NCBI GenBank assembly: GCA_022424905.1
Contig: JAKMGP010000041.1
Coordinates: 1 to 36,279, forward strand
DNA length: 36,279 bases
Direction: 5' to 3'
DNA from: Akkermansiaceae bacterium
GTDB lineage: Bacteria > Verrucomicrobiota > Verrucomicrobiia > Verrucomicrobiales > Akkermansiaceae
Shown here: piece after piece, positions 7,352 to 15,363 of the stretch
Layout of the letters: the number at the start of each line of letters is the position of its first letter
Position numbering within the stretch: position 1 is the first letter of the stretch
Notes under the pieces: model-generated
Database searches by the model: none
What the model was told of the DNA's origin: nothing
Seen by the model: the letters and a program-made list of their open reading frames with translations, nothing else
Position numbers and translations under genes: made by a program

Positions 7352-8854
7352 TTAAGGTGAGTGCGGCGGTTTTTTTCTTGAGATCATAAACGTACTTACA
7401 AACAACCCGGCCAGAAAAATGGTTAAGGTTCCGACGACAATCGTGAGGTTGCTGTGAATCATGGGTTGAAGCTTTTTAGGAATCCACGAGGAGCTAAGCC
7501 AGAAAATTATGATGATACCTAGGGTCACTCCGGTGGCTGCGGCTGCGTTTCCTGCCCTCTTCACAATGAGTCCGAGCAGAAATAGACCCAGCATGCCACC
7601 GGCGAAGATACCTGACAGTTGCCACCAGATATCGAGGATATTCTTGGTCTTGCTGGTGAGGAGCAGAGCTGTGCTGGTTCCGATGATGCCCCAGAAGACG
7701 GTTGAAACTCTCAAGACCAGTATCGCCTGTCTTTCAGTGACGGCTTGCCTACGGCGAAATAGCCGAGTCCAAAGATCTTTGAGTGTGATTGTAGCCGAGC
7801 TGTTCAGGCTTGTGTCGATTGTGCTCATGGCTGCGGCAGCAAGTGCGGCGATGATGAGCCCGCCAAGACCGGTTGGCAAGTGGTGAGCCATGAAGTGGGG
7901 TAGGATTGAGTCTTCAAACTTGCCTTCTCCGGCCATTTTCTGGATGGCTGCGATCTCCTCGGGCATGGACTGGTAAAAGCTGAAGAGTAGGGATCCAATC
8001 AGGAAGAATAAGAGTGAAACTGGGAGGTAAAGCATCGCACCGATCCACAGCGAACGGTTTGCGTCGTCGTCGTTTTGGGCGGTATGGTAGCGCTGGATGT
8101 AGTTTTGATCGATGCCGAAATTTGTCAGGTTGATGAAAAGTCCGTATACTAAAACAATCCAAATAGTGGAGCTGGCTAGGTCGGTTATATTCCAGCTGCC
8201 GAGTGAGAATTTTTCGTTGTCGATGGCGATCGCAAACGCGCTTGATGCACCATCTGGATGCTTGGCGAGGATAGTGACAATTACCAATATCGCTCCCAGC
8301 GTGAGAACGATTGATTGGATGGCATCGGTCCAGATCACCGCTTCGATTCCTCCGATCAAGGTATAGGCGGTGACTAGTATTCCGGAAACAAGGATGATGC
8401 TGGTGAGATCCCAGCCGGTGATTTGCTGTAAGCCGATAGCTACTCCAAGCATGATGGTTGCGGTGCGCGCGATTTGGGTCAGGAGATAGCAGATTACGGC
8501 ATAGACCCGAGCCCAGACGCCAAAGCGTTTTTCGAGGTGCTCGTAGGCCGAAATTTCACCGGTGTCGCGGTAGAATTTCACGAACCACTTCGTAGCGATG
8601 AGAATCGCGATCGGAATGGAGAGTGAAAACACGAAGGCGTTCCAGTTTCCGGCATAGGCTTTGCCAGGTACGCCGATGAATGTATTCGAAGAGAGATAGG
8701 TTCCGAAGAGGCTGAGCCCGATGACCCATCCGGGTAAGCGTCCGCCTGCCTTCATAAAACCCTCAGAAGTTTTGCTGCGGCGAGCGAAATAGAACCCAAT
8801 GCCTAAGACGATGGCGAGATAGGCAGTGAGGACGATGATGTCGGCTGTCTTCAT
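7352..8854 (-). CDS. Sodium/solute symporter (SSS family), sialidase-linked
   Basis: A 500-residue SSS-family Na+-coupled symporter with about 13-14 hydrophobic segments. Typical landmarks are 'GFMKAGGRLPGWVIGLSLFG' (family N-terminal motif), 'GGIEAVIWTDAIQSIVL' (helix 5 region) and 'ALAAAAMSTIDTSLNSSATI', the conserved Na+-site Ser/Thr-rich helix 8. The start at ATG 8854 is chosen because it has AGGAGG 10 bases upstream (8865-8870) and forms an ATGA overlap with the stop of the sialidase-like gene. A GTG at 8863 lies only one base from that AGGAGG. Translational coupling to a glycan-active protein suggests transport of a released sugar, perhaps a sialic-acid-like one; the substrate is inference. 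The C-terminus ends at an A7 run, with an open frame continuing on the other side (see findings). Confidence 0.93.
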   Translation of the reverse strand: MKTADIIVLTAYLAIVLGIGFYFARRSKTSEGFMKAGGRLPGWVIGLSLFGTYLSSNTFIGVPGKAYAGNWNAFVFSLSIPIAILIATKWFVKFYRDTGEISAYEHLEKRFGVWARVYAVICYLLTQIARTATIMLGVAIGLQQITGWDLTSIILVSGILVTAYTLIGGIEAVIWTDAIQSIVLTLGAILVIVTILAKHPDGASSAFAIAIDNEKFSLGSWNITDLASSTIWIVLVYGLFINLTNFGIDQNYIQRYHTAQNDDDANRSLWIGAMLYLPVSLLFFLIGSLLFSFYQSMPEEIAAIQKMAGEGKFEDSILPHFMAHHLPTGLGGLIIAALAAAAMSTIDTSLNSSATITLKDLWTRLFRRRQAVTERQAILVLRVSTVFWGIIGTSTALLLTSKTKNILDIWWQLSGIFAGGMLGLFLLGLIVKRAGNAAAATGVTLGIIIIFWLSSSWIPKKLQPMIHSNLTIVVGTLTIFLAGLFVSTFMISRKKPPHSP

Positions 8855-11787
8855 TCCGGCCACGCCTCCTCATTCAGGACCATGCCAGGCTGCAGATTTT
8901 CAGGATTAATGATCACGTGCTTTACCCGCTTGCGGTTCCAGGTGTAAGTCATGTGAACAAGCCCATCCTTAGTTTGAATCATCGCCGGGTAGGAAAATTC
9001 TCCTTCTTTTGCTTTTTCGATCACTGCCAGAGCTTTCCACACGATTCCGTCCTCGCTGACTGCTAGATGGATGGCATGCCGTTTGCCCCAGCCATTGTTG
9101 CCTTGCCCGCCGAGGTGATTATACAGGAGGAGATGCCGGCCGTCTGCCAGAGTCAGAGCCTCGATGCCAGAGTTGTTGTTGGGAAGGCCGAGCTTTTTAA
9201 GGGGGCTCCAGCTTTCTCCGCCGTTCTTTGATTCATTCGTGATGATGGCCCCATGTTTAGAGCGATAAAGGGCCTGGATCCTTTGGCCGGGGTGGGTGAG
9301 TAGGGTTGGTTGAATGACCTGAAAGAGCTGCTGTTGTGGCTCAAAGCGGGACCATTTACCGTCGTTTAGTTTCTCAAAGTGAAAACGCCACTCATCATCG
9401 TGCTCTGTGGATGAGGGGCAGAGCAGCGTGCCATCTTTAAGTCGTATTGGTTTTGATCGAACTGGCCCATCAATCTCTTCGGGAAGGCGTTGCGCGGGTT
9501 GGAAAGAGCGGCCGCGGTCGTAGCTAAGCATCAGTTCACCCCACCATTCTCGTGGATTGGGGCCGACCTTGAAAAAGAGCATGAGCGGCTGATTGGCTTC
9601 CGGTTGGTAAAGGACAGGATTCCAGCAAGGGTAGCGAAGGTTTTTGTGCTGCAAGCCGTCAGCCCATTGGCGAGGGGAGGACCAGCGCTTCCCGTCGTGG
9701 TAACTCGACCAGATACCGACATCCGGGTTTTTTTCTTTGGTGCCTCCGAACCAAGCGGCAACTAGACCGCGCGAGGTTTGTGCGAGTGTTGAGGCATGGC
9801 ATTCCTTGTGGGGGGCATTTTGGAAGATAAATTCTTCGCTGATAAGCCCTGAGAAACGTGGGGGAGTGACTTCTTTCGGCTTGCGAGGTTTCAGTGTTGA
9901 GGGTGGATAAGATACGCAGTCTTCATGCTTGATAAAATAAAGTCGCCCGTTCTCCGATCCGATGATCAGGTCCGGTTTCCCGTTCCTATCAAAGTCGCAA
10001 ACCGTCGGGCTGCTGGTATGGCCGGACACATCTCGTTTTGCGAGATTACCGATCTTTTTAAGTATGACCTTCCCGTCTCCGGCATCCTCGCAATTTCTCC
10101 ACCAAGTCGTATTTTGGGAATTCGTTAGGATGTCGAGTCGCCCGTCTCTGTCCCAGTCGACCACCGCAAGTTTTACCCGGCCGGAGCCTCCTGCTGTGAT
10201 GGCGTTGAGTCTCACCGGTTGAAGATCTTCATCAAGAAAGAGGCGGGTTTCCTTTCGAGCCCGGCTCTGGCAGGTGAGGAACCCCTCTTGGTCGAGTATG
10301 ACGAGATCGAGCTTTCCGTCCCCATCAAAATCCGTTGCGAGTGGGGTTGTTCTCCATTGAGTCTGCAGGTTTTCAGCAAGGTTTTGCCACCAGTAGAAGG
10401 CCGGTGGTGCCTCCTTTGACCAAAAGGAAAGAGGTTCTTGAGTAAGGCCGCTTCCAGTGTTGCGTAGCAACTGAAGCTTGGGCCAGATGGAGTTGACTAG
10501 GATATCGTCGTGATCGTCATCATTCCAGTCTGCAACCGATAGGGTGGTGTAGCCCCACTTTGCTTCGGCAGGCCCCTGGATCGAACCATTTGCCCCCGCC
10601 ATAATCCGAAACACCTTATTGTCAGCTTTTAGTAATTCCGGAGCCGACCATTTCGTGCCTTTGCCATCGAGGTTAGTAAAGAGAGCAATATTGCCGGCGG
10701 TGTTTCCGCAAAGAATATCTTCGTCACCGTCTTTATCCCAATCGTGGGCAAATGGTGTGGCGAGTGCGCCGAACTTCAACTCGTTTGCTTCTTGTTGGAA
10801 GTAGACCGGTTGCTTGAAGACTGGAAGACTCGCGCCTTTTGGGGAGACATTTTCCACCAAGGCGACGCGTCCGTCTTCGTCACCGACAATAAGATCAAAG
10901 TCGCCGTCTTTGTCCCAATCGAGCGCAGTGGGCGTGATCATTTGCAAGTGCATGGCGAGAGCCTGTCCATCTGCGCCCACTAGTTTTAAGCCGGCGCCGT
11001 ATTCCGGGTTGGTGGCGGAGCCGATATTTTGGAAATAGGTGAAGCGATCAAGGAACTCTCCGCATAGCAAGTCAAGGTCACCGTCTCCATCAAAGTCCGC
11101 GAAGTTCGGGCTTGGCCAGCCATAGACGTCAATTGGTGCGCCACCAGCCTCGATTTTCACGGGATTCTTTGTGTATTTGCCACCCTCGTTCTTGATCAAG
11201 TAGACCCAACCGTGCAGTGGGCCATTCTGCCAGCGGCCTTGTGCATCATGGGCGTGATCCCATTCGTAGTCCGACCAGTCGCCGATCCCCACGATGAGGT
11301 CTTGATCACCATCCTGCTCCCAATCGATATAACGCCACATGTTCGCGCGGGTGCGGCCTTCGCCTTCGTGAATTTTTGAAGAGGGATAGATCTTGTCGAG
11401 TCGGCTGAATTGGTTGGTGCGGAAGTCGACATATTCCTGGTTTTCGCGCAGGATACGTGCTTCACCTTCGACATAGCTGATCTGAATATTATGACCGGTT
11501 TTTGCGATGTGAACGCCCGGTTTAAAAACCGGCATTTTGACTGAGGGATCTTGCGTTGGGTTTTCAAAAAAATAGAGGCCGTTGCTGGGCTTATCTGGGC
11601 ATGAGACGACTAAATCTAAGTCGCCATCTCCATCGTAGTCCATCGGTAGGGGCCAGGCCCAAAGCCCGACGCCGAGATCGACGATGAGATCGGCATTATT
11701 ATACTTCAGAGGCTGGAGTTTCCAGTTTTCGGCAAGTAATGAGCCAGAGATTAGGACGAGTAAGATGGGGGCGAGAATAAAATTCAT
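8851..11787 (-). CDS. Secreted FG-GAP/VCBS propeller fused to a sialidase-like (BNR) domain
   Basis: A 978-residue exported protein in two parts. After the signal peptide (MNFILAPILLVLISGSLLA) residues 45-620 hold nine calcium-loop FG-GAP/VCBS motifs: DYDGDGDLDLVV (50), DWEQDGDQDLIV (155), DFDGDGDLDLLC (231), DWDKDGDFDLIV (290), DWDKDGDEDILC (349), DWNDDDHDDILV (420), DFDGDGKLDLVI (486), DWDRDGRLDILT (544) and DFDRNGKPDLII (598). These form a beta-propeller like integrin-type adhesion domains. Residues about 645-970 resemble the predicted-neuraminidase group (COG4692/BNR_2), with 'HASTLAQTSRGLVAAWFGGT', the arginine-bearing 'GPVRSKPIRLKDGTLLCPSS' and Asp-box-like 'SKNGGESWSP' and 'SYDRGRSFQP'. 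Established: sialidase-type propellers cleave terminal sialic or related sugars. Inferred: the N-terminal propeller tethers or binds polysaccharide. The symporter overlaps its stop; the thioredoxin-like gene lies 98 bases upstream. Substrate not shown. Confidence 0.88.
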   Translation of the reverse strand: MNFILAPILLVLISGSLLAENWKLQPLKYNNADLIVDLGVGLWAWPLPMDYDGDGDLDLVVSCPDKPSNGLYFFENPTQDPSVKMPVFKPGVHIAKTGHNIQISYVEGEARILRENQEYVDFRTNQFSRLDKIYPSSKIHEGEGRTRANMWRYIDWEQDGDQDLIVGIGDWSDYEWDHAHDAQGRWQNGPLHGWVYLIKNEGGKYTKNPVKIEAGGAPIDVYGWPSPNFADFDGDGDLDLLCGEFLDRFTYFQNIGSATNPEYGAGLKLVGADGQALAMHLQMITPTALDWDKDGDFDLIVGDEDGRVALVENVSPKGASLPVFKQPVYFQQEANELKFGALATPFAHDWDKDGDEDILCGNTAGNIALFTNLDGKGTKWSAPELLKADNKVFRIMAGANGSIQGPAEAKWGYTTLSVADWNDDDHDDILVNSIWPKLQLLRNTGSGLTQEPLSFWSKEAPPAFYWWQNLAENLQTQWRTTPLATDFDGDGKLDLVILDQEGFLTCQSRARKETRLFLDEDLQPVRLNAITAGGSGRVKLAVVDWDRDGRLDILTNSQNTTWWRNCEDAGDGKVILKKIGNLAKRDVSGHTSSPTVCDFDRNGKPDLIIGSENGRLYFIKHEDCVSYPPSTLKPRKPKEVTPPRFSGLISEEFIFQNAPHKECHASTLAQTSRGLVAAWFGGTKEKNPDVGIWSSYHDGKRWSSPRQWADGLQHKNLRYPCWNPVLYQPEANQPLMLFFKVGPNPREWWGELMLSYDRGRSFQPAQRLPEEIDGPVRSKPIRLKDGTLLCPSSTEHDDEWRFHFEKLNDGKWSRFEPQQQLFQVIQPTLLTHPGQRIQALYRSKHGAIITNESKNGGESWSPLKKLGLPNNNSGIEALTLADGRHLLLYNHLGGQGNNGWGKRHAIHLAVSEDGIVWKALAVIEKAKEGEFSYPAMIQTKDGLVHMTYTWNRKRVKHVIINPENLQPGMVLNEEAWPE
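8865..8870 (-). promoter_or_regulatory. Shine-Dalgarno for the symporter, inside the sialidase-like gene
   Basis: On the minus strand AGGAGG lies 10 bases before ATG 8854 and only one base before the alternative GTG at 8863. It sits within the last codons of the sialidase-like gene and supports the ATG/ATGA start. Confidence 0.7.
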
Positions 11788-11885
11788 TGCGCAATATTGT
11801 GCTCAAAGAGTGCCAATCATCGCAGCCTGAGATCCGCAATAATTTTGGGCTTACGATCGGGGGATTTGATAAATATTTTTTCCGG

Positions 11886-12854
11886 TCAGTTCTTCTTAGC
11901 CTCACTGATGAGCTTCGTTAAAGTCTTATCTAAATCTTCTTTTAACTGCCCCACATGTCTGATTATTCCGTTATGATCCAATACGTAGATGGTTGGCCAG
12001 CCCACGATGTCCCATTTGCTTGAAATCGGCCCCCCTGCTTTCCCATCTCGAAAATTACGCCAAGTAATCGTGCCATTTTTGACATACTTTGAGAGCCGCT
12101 CTGGAGGATCAGTGTTTACACCGACCAAAGCAAAAGGTTCGTCTTCCCACTTTTCAACGAGCGACCGCTCGTAGGGAAACATCGATCTGCAGGGCCCTCA
12201 CCAGATACCCCAAAACGGCAGGAGAACTACTTTTCCCCGATAATCGCTCAGGCGAAATCTCTTTCCGTCTTGATCCAACCCTTCAATCTCTGGCGCTTCA
12301 CAACCCACCACCAAGTGGGTGACCTTATATCTTAAATCCTTGATCCACCTCTGGAGAATTTCATCTAAATCATCCTCTTTTTCCAGCTTATCCAAAATGG
12401 TCACGACTGTCTGATTCTCCTTGGCACGTTCCGTATCTGTAAGCGTTAAGTCTCTTTGCGCGTCCTCTGCTACTAATAAGGCGAGTCGAAATTTGGCCCT
12501 TTGGTGAACGTTCCCACTCGGCAATTTCTTTATCACTGCTTCTAGTTGCTCCCTTTCCCCATAAAACCCCAAGATTTTTACATACTTCACCATCAATTGA
12601 TCATTCTCGGGGATCGACCAGATGAGATCTCCGACCTTCTTCCTTTCTTGGGCGTAGCCATTCTCGATCACCCACTCGATGACCTTAGTTACTCCTTCCT
12701 CCTTTAAATCACCCACCACTAGGTCAAGGACTGCCATAGCCTCCACCTCATTTTTCCTAGATTGATTGATGAGTTTGTTCGCCTCCGCCACGCCATCTCC
12801 AAGAGCCAGCCTTGTCAATAGGGTCATGATTAATATCGCCAATCGTGAAGTCAT
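11886..12854 (-). CDS. Thioredoxin-like (TlpA-type) protein, probable selenoprotein with in-frame UGA
   Basis: Read as one gene of 322 codons. The first 218 residues begin with a signal peptide (MTSRLAILIMTLLTRLALG), continue as a helical region to about 170, then enter a TlpA/AhpC-like fold: 'GCEAPEIEGLDQDGKRFRLS', 'DYRGKVVLLPFWGIW'. UGA (12198-12200) follows, and the same frame goes straight on with 'GPCRSMFPYERSLVEKW', 'FALVGVNTDPPERL' and the cis-proline segment 'GWPTIYVLDHNGII' (P287) to a second TGA at 11886. The redox motif is therefore W-UGA-G-P-C-R, where family members have W-C-G-P-C, so UGA stands at the more reactive cysteine, the classic selenocysteine site. Everything else is intact, and a hairpin suited to selenocysteine insertion follows. 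Alternatives are a recent nonsense mutation, a base error, or two separate genes from ATG 12182, which would lack the first half of the fold. TGA is an ordinary stop elsewhere here, so recoding of the whole genome is not the explanation. It probably acts in the periplasm as a thiol reductase. Confidence 0.72.
12157..12197 (-). promoter_or_regulatory. Candidate bacterial SECIS downstream of UGA
   Basis: Right after the UGA (12198-12200, minus strand) come 25 bases and then a perfect 6-bp stem ACGAGC/GCTCGT (12172-12167 with 12162-12157) closed by a GGUC loop (12166-12163). The loop starts 31 nt after the UGA. GGUC is also the core of the E. coli fdhF SECIS loop. The bacterial SECIS model, as I know it, requires an apical loop about 16-37 nt after UGA with a G in its first two positions; both hold. 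A weaker lower stem UUCCC/GGGAA flanks it. The hairpin also encodes conserved-looking residues (YERSLV), so coincidence is possible. Confidence 0.55.
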
Positions 12855-12881
12855 TCAGGGACGATACCAATTGTTCCCTGA
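12855..12881. repeat. Inverted repeat abutting the thioredoxin-like start codon
   Basis: TCAGGGA (12855-12861) and its exact complement TCCCTGA (12875-12881) flank a 13-base loop and directly touch the ATG at 12854. In the messenger this 7-bp stem would sit against the start codon and could hinder ribosome access. There is no Shine-Dalgarno sequence in the region. Whether it is functional is unknown. Confidence 0.4.
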
Positions 12882-13052
12882 TAAAGAAACATCCAAGTCC
12901 ACGAGATATATTTTTCTTTTTTAGATTTTTTTGAGTGGTGATTCTAAAAATTAAGCTTGGGGAAGAATGCAGGATTAAGTTTTCGTCACGCCTGAGATCT
13001 AAAGAGGAGAACAAGACACCTTCCCAATTATAAAAGGGAAGGGAATCCTCCT

Positions 13053-13820
13053 TTATTTGCCCATCATTTCTTTGAGCTTGGGGATAATTGACTGGGCCCA
13101 GATTTCGTGTGCCTTTTCACTTGGATGGGTTGTGTCGGGCATCATCTCCCTTGAAAGAACTCCTTTCTCATCGAGAAATTCGGCCCCAATATCCATGAAG
13201 CTGACGTTTGGGATATCTTTGAGTAAGTCGGGGAGGTAGGAGTTGAGTTCTATAATCTGCTTGCGGTGCGGGTGATTGGGTTGTTCTCGGCGAGGGAAAA
13301 CCCCCAAGACGAGTATCTTCATCTCGGGATACATAGCGTTGAGTTTTTGGGTGATTTCTTGGACTCCTTCGGCAGCTTGCTTGGGCTTGTCGCTACCCCA
13401 GCAAATGTTGTTGGTGCCAATCATCAATGAGGCAGCCAAAGGGGCGGGCTTTATTTTGGGAAGGTGGTCGAGGCGCCAAAGAACATGATTGGTGCGATCT
13501 CCTCCAAAGCCCAAGTTTAGTGCGTTGAGCGGAGCGAAGTGTTTTTTCCAGACCGGCTCGCCGGGGCCCTTTTTGTCAAAGTTGTTTGTGATAGAATCAC
13601 CTACCATGAGCAACTCGATCTTTCGTTCGTCTTTTGGATTATTGGACTTCTCAATCTCGGCGATCTTCTCCGCGTGACGGTTGAACCACCAGGAGGCTAG
13701 GCGAACCTCTGGAGTGGTGGATGGATGCACCATTGCTTGCTCTTCTGCCGCTACAGCTTGAAAGCCTAACGTAAAAGAGGCGGTAAATGTGGCTACAAAG
13801 CAAGTCGACAACGTTTTCAT
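13053..13820 (-). CDS. Secreted SGNH/GDSL hydrolase (PAF-acetylhydrolase-like esterase)
   Basis: A 255-residue esterase/lipase-type enzyme from ATG 13820, which gives the signal peptide MKTLSTCFVATFTASFTLGF with cleavage after 'QAVAA'. An ATG at 13844 would add eight hydrophilic residues before the leader and is less likely. All four SGNH blocks are present: block I 'LLMVGDSITNNF' (S76), block II 'LNLGFGGDRTNH' (G107), block III 'MIGTNNI' (N137) and block V 'MMPDTTHPSEKAH' (D229, H232). The 'GDSITNN' and 'GFGGDRTNHVLWRL' wording is close to the PAF-acetylhydrolase alpha-like and sialate/acetylxylan esterase branches. It likely removes acetyl groups from exported carbohydrates, an inference that fits the glycan-active neighbour at 8.8-11.8 kb. 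Minus strand, single unit. Confidence 0.92.
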   Translation of the reverse strand: MKTLSTCFVATFTASFTLGFQAVAAEEQAMVHPSTTPEVRLASWWFNRHAEKIAEIEKSNNPKDERKIELLMVGDSITNNFDKKGPGEPVWKKHFAPLNALNLGFGGDRTNHVLWRLDHLPKIKPAPLAASLMIGTNNICWGSDKPKQAAEGVQEITQKLNAMYPEMKILVLGVFPRREQPNHPHRKQIIELNSYLPDLLKDIPNVSFMDIGAEFLDEKGVLSREMMPDTTHPSEKAHEIWAQSIIPKLKEMMGK

Positions 13821-13884
13821 TTGGTCAATGTGAGGGTTTTGCAATGTCTCACAAGCTTAAGATTCAGAGCACTTATGAGGTCGT

Positions 13885-13925
13885 ATTTCAGATCTTTCTC
13901 GATTTCAGATCGGCACTATCTGAAA
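13885..13925. promoter_or_regulatory. Triple TTTCAGAT motif, possible operator
   Basis: ATTTCAGATC occurs at 13885-13894 and again at 13902-13911, 17 bases apart, and the second copy forms a perfect inverted pair with ATCTGAAA at 13918-13925 (TTTCAGAT, 7-base spacer, ATCTGAAA). The cluster is 65-105 bases upstream of the SGNH hydrolase start at 13820. There is no T-tract, so it resembles a protein-binding site more than a terminator of the upstream serine hydrolase gene (stop at 14109). Confidence 0.35.
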
Positions 13926-14108
13926 CTAGAGGACTTTAAAAGAGTCGATCCTCCTTTGGTTGTTGGCGTAGTGTTGGGATCCGCTCTGTTTTACCTGAAT
14001 TTCTGGGAGGTATGGTTTTTACGATAGACCTGTAAACTCCAATCAGATCAGTAGTGAAGAGGGTATTTACGCATCCCAAAAAATAGTCTGCGAGCTTGCT
14101 GTGCGGGA

Positions 14109-15119
14109 TTAGCGGTATTGCTCGCTGCCGCTGGCGGGTGAGTAGGGTTGTTGTGGTTCGAAGTAATCCCAAAGGATCTTGGATATGTCTCTTAGGAGTG
14201 CAAAGCCCTGGTTGTCATGTTTCCATGACTGATCTTTTTGGTTTTTGGTTATAATACAAAACACGTAGTCACCGTGTGGAGCATGGACCAATACAACCTC
14301 GCTACGCGATGCATTGATTGCACCCTGCTTACTTATCGTTGCGATCGATGGTGGAATTGATGAAAGAGCTTCGCCGTCCCAGTAGATTCGGCCCATAACG
14401 CGTGCCATCTCCTCGTCAGCCGCGGCCGAAATAAGCTTACGGTTGCGAATGCGTATCAGTAGCCGTGCCATTTCACGCGGAGTTGTTTGCCCCCATCCGT
14501 AGCGGTCCCGTGCGTCTGCACGTCCGGGCGTGCGAGAGTTGAGGCGTGTGCGCGAGAATCCTTTTTCCTTAAGCCAGGTGTTGATGGTCGTGCCAGTCCC
14601 TGCTAATTCCTGACACCAGGCTGCTGCGGTGTTGTCGCTGGTTGTGATCATAAGGAAAACTAACTTTTCGAGCGTCAAATTTTCGTTGTTAGCGAATGAG
14701 CCAAGTAAATCTTCACCGGGGTAGAGGCGGTCTTTGGTGTAGGTCAATTTGTCTTGGTAGCCAAGTTTGTCGCGCTCTACCTTGTCGAGGATTGAGGCTA
14801 GGATGGGGATCTTTATCATACTGGCGGCGGGGAATACCTCGTCCGCATTTATGAGGACCGATTGATTCGTCTGCAGGTGGTGGACGTAAAGTCCAACCTC
14901 ACCATCTAGCTTGGCGACCCTTGTTTCTATCTTAGTTGCTAGTGTCACTGGTCCAGGTGGACCGTGGCATGATATTAGGAGTAGATTTCCCAATATTCCT
15001 ATGAGGGACAGTAATATCTTTTGAGTGGGGAGGAAAAAGAAGTCAGAGTCGTGAGGATTGGGAGAGGGGCTTATTGAGAAAGTGGAGGGACTGCTATTGC
15101 TGTTGGTATCGGACATCAT
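14109..15119 (-). CDS. Class A beta-lactamase-like serine hydrolase, lipoprotein
   Basis: About 336 residues from ATG 15119 (MMSDTN...). ATG 15176 or TTG 15185 would give a longer, untypical N-terminus, and no start has a good ribosome binding site. A hydrophobic segment 'LLSLIGILGNLLLISCHG' with lipobox L-I-S-C follows an unusually long 30-residue Ser/Pro-rich n-region. The penicillin-recognising fold shows the SxxK motif in 'PAASMIKIPILAS' and SDN in 'TTSDNTAAAW'. The third box reads 'ISKQGAINAS' (K-Q-G instead of K-T/S-G), and the omega-loop region 'RTRLNSRTPGRADARDR' lacks the deacylating E-x-x-L-N glutamate. Without that Glu it may bind or slowly hydrolyse peptidoglycan-type or ester substrates and not confer resistance; this is inference. 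It lies between two glycan/ester hydrolase genes. Confidence 0.85.
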   Translation of the reverse strand: MMSDTNSNSSPSTFSISPSPNPHDSDFFFLPTQKILLSLIGILGNLLLISCHGPPGPVTLATKIETRVAKLDGEVGLYVHHLQTNQSVLINADEVFPAASMIKIPILASILDKVERDKLGYQDKLTYTKDRLYPGEDLLGSFANNENLTLEKLVFLMITTSDNTAAAWCQELAGTGTTINTWLKEKGFSRTRLNSRTPGRADARDRYGWGQTTPREMARLLIRIRNRKLISAAADEEMARVMGRIYWDGEALSSIPPSIATISKQGAINASRSEVVLVHAPHGDYVFCIITKNQKDQSWKHDNQGFALLRDISKILWDYFEPQQPYSPASGSEQYR

Positions 15120-15363
15120 AGGACAAGGCCATTCCCTCGTTTTTCGAGGAATGATAGGGTTTCGAGGGTTATGCATGACCAACAAATATAAATACCGGGG
15201 ATCGTCGCCCTTCGTATACTTTTTCGATTGGCTTATAATGCGAACAAAACCCTACAGTAAGGGTAGTCCCGCGAAGATAGCATCAGTCCGAAAAACTCTC
15301 TTGATAAAGTGATTGATTTTCTTCCGGAGAGGCCGCGTTAAAGAGTTATTGCAAACTAAAATC

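Noticed and set aside
11886-12182. A separate gene starting at ATG 12182
   Set aside because: It would begin inside the thioredoxin fold, lacks the first strand and the first redox residue, and is exactly in frame with the upstream ORF across the UGA.
12757-13014. 85-codon minus-strand frame overlapping the thioredoxin-like start
   Set aside because: Overlaps a supported signal peptide in another frame and resembles no protein.
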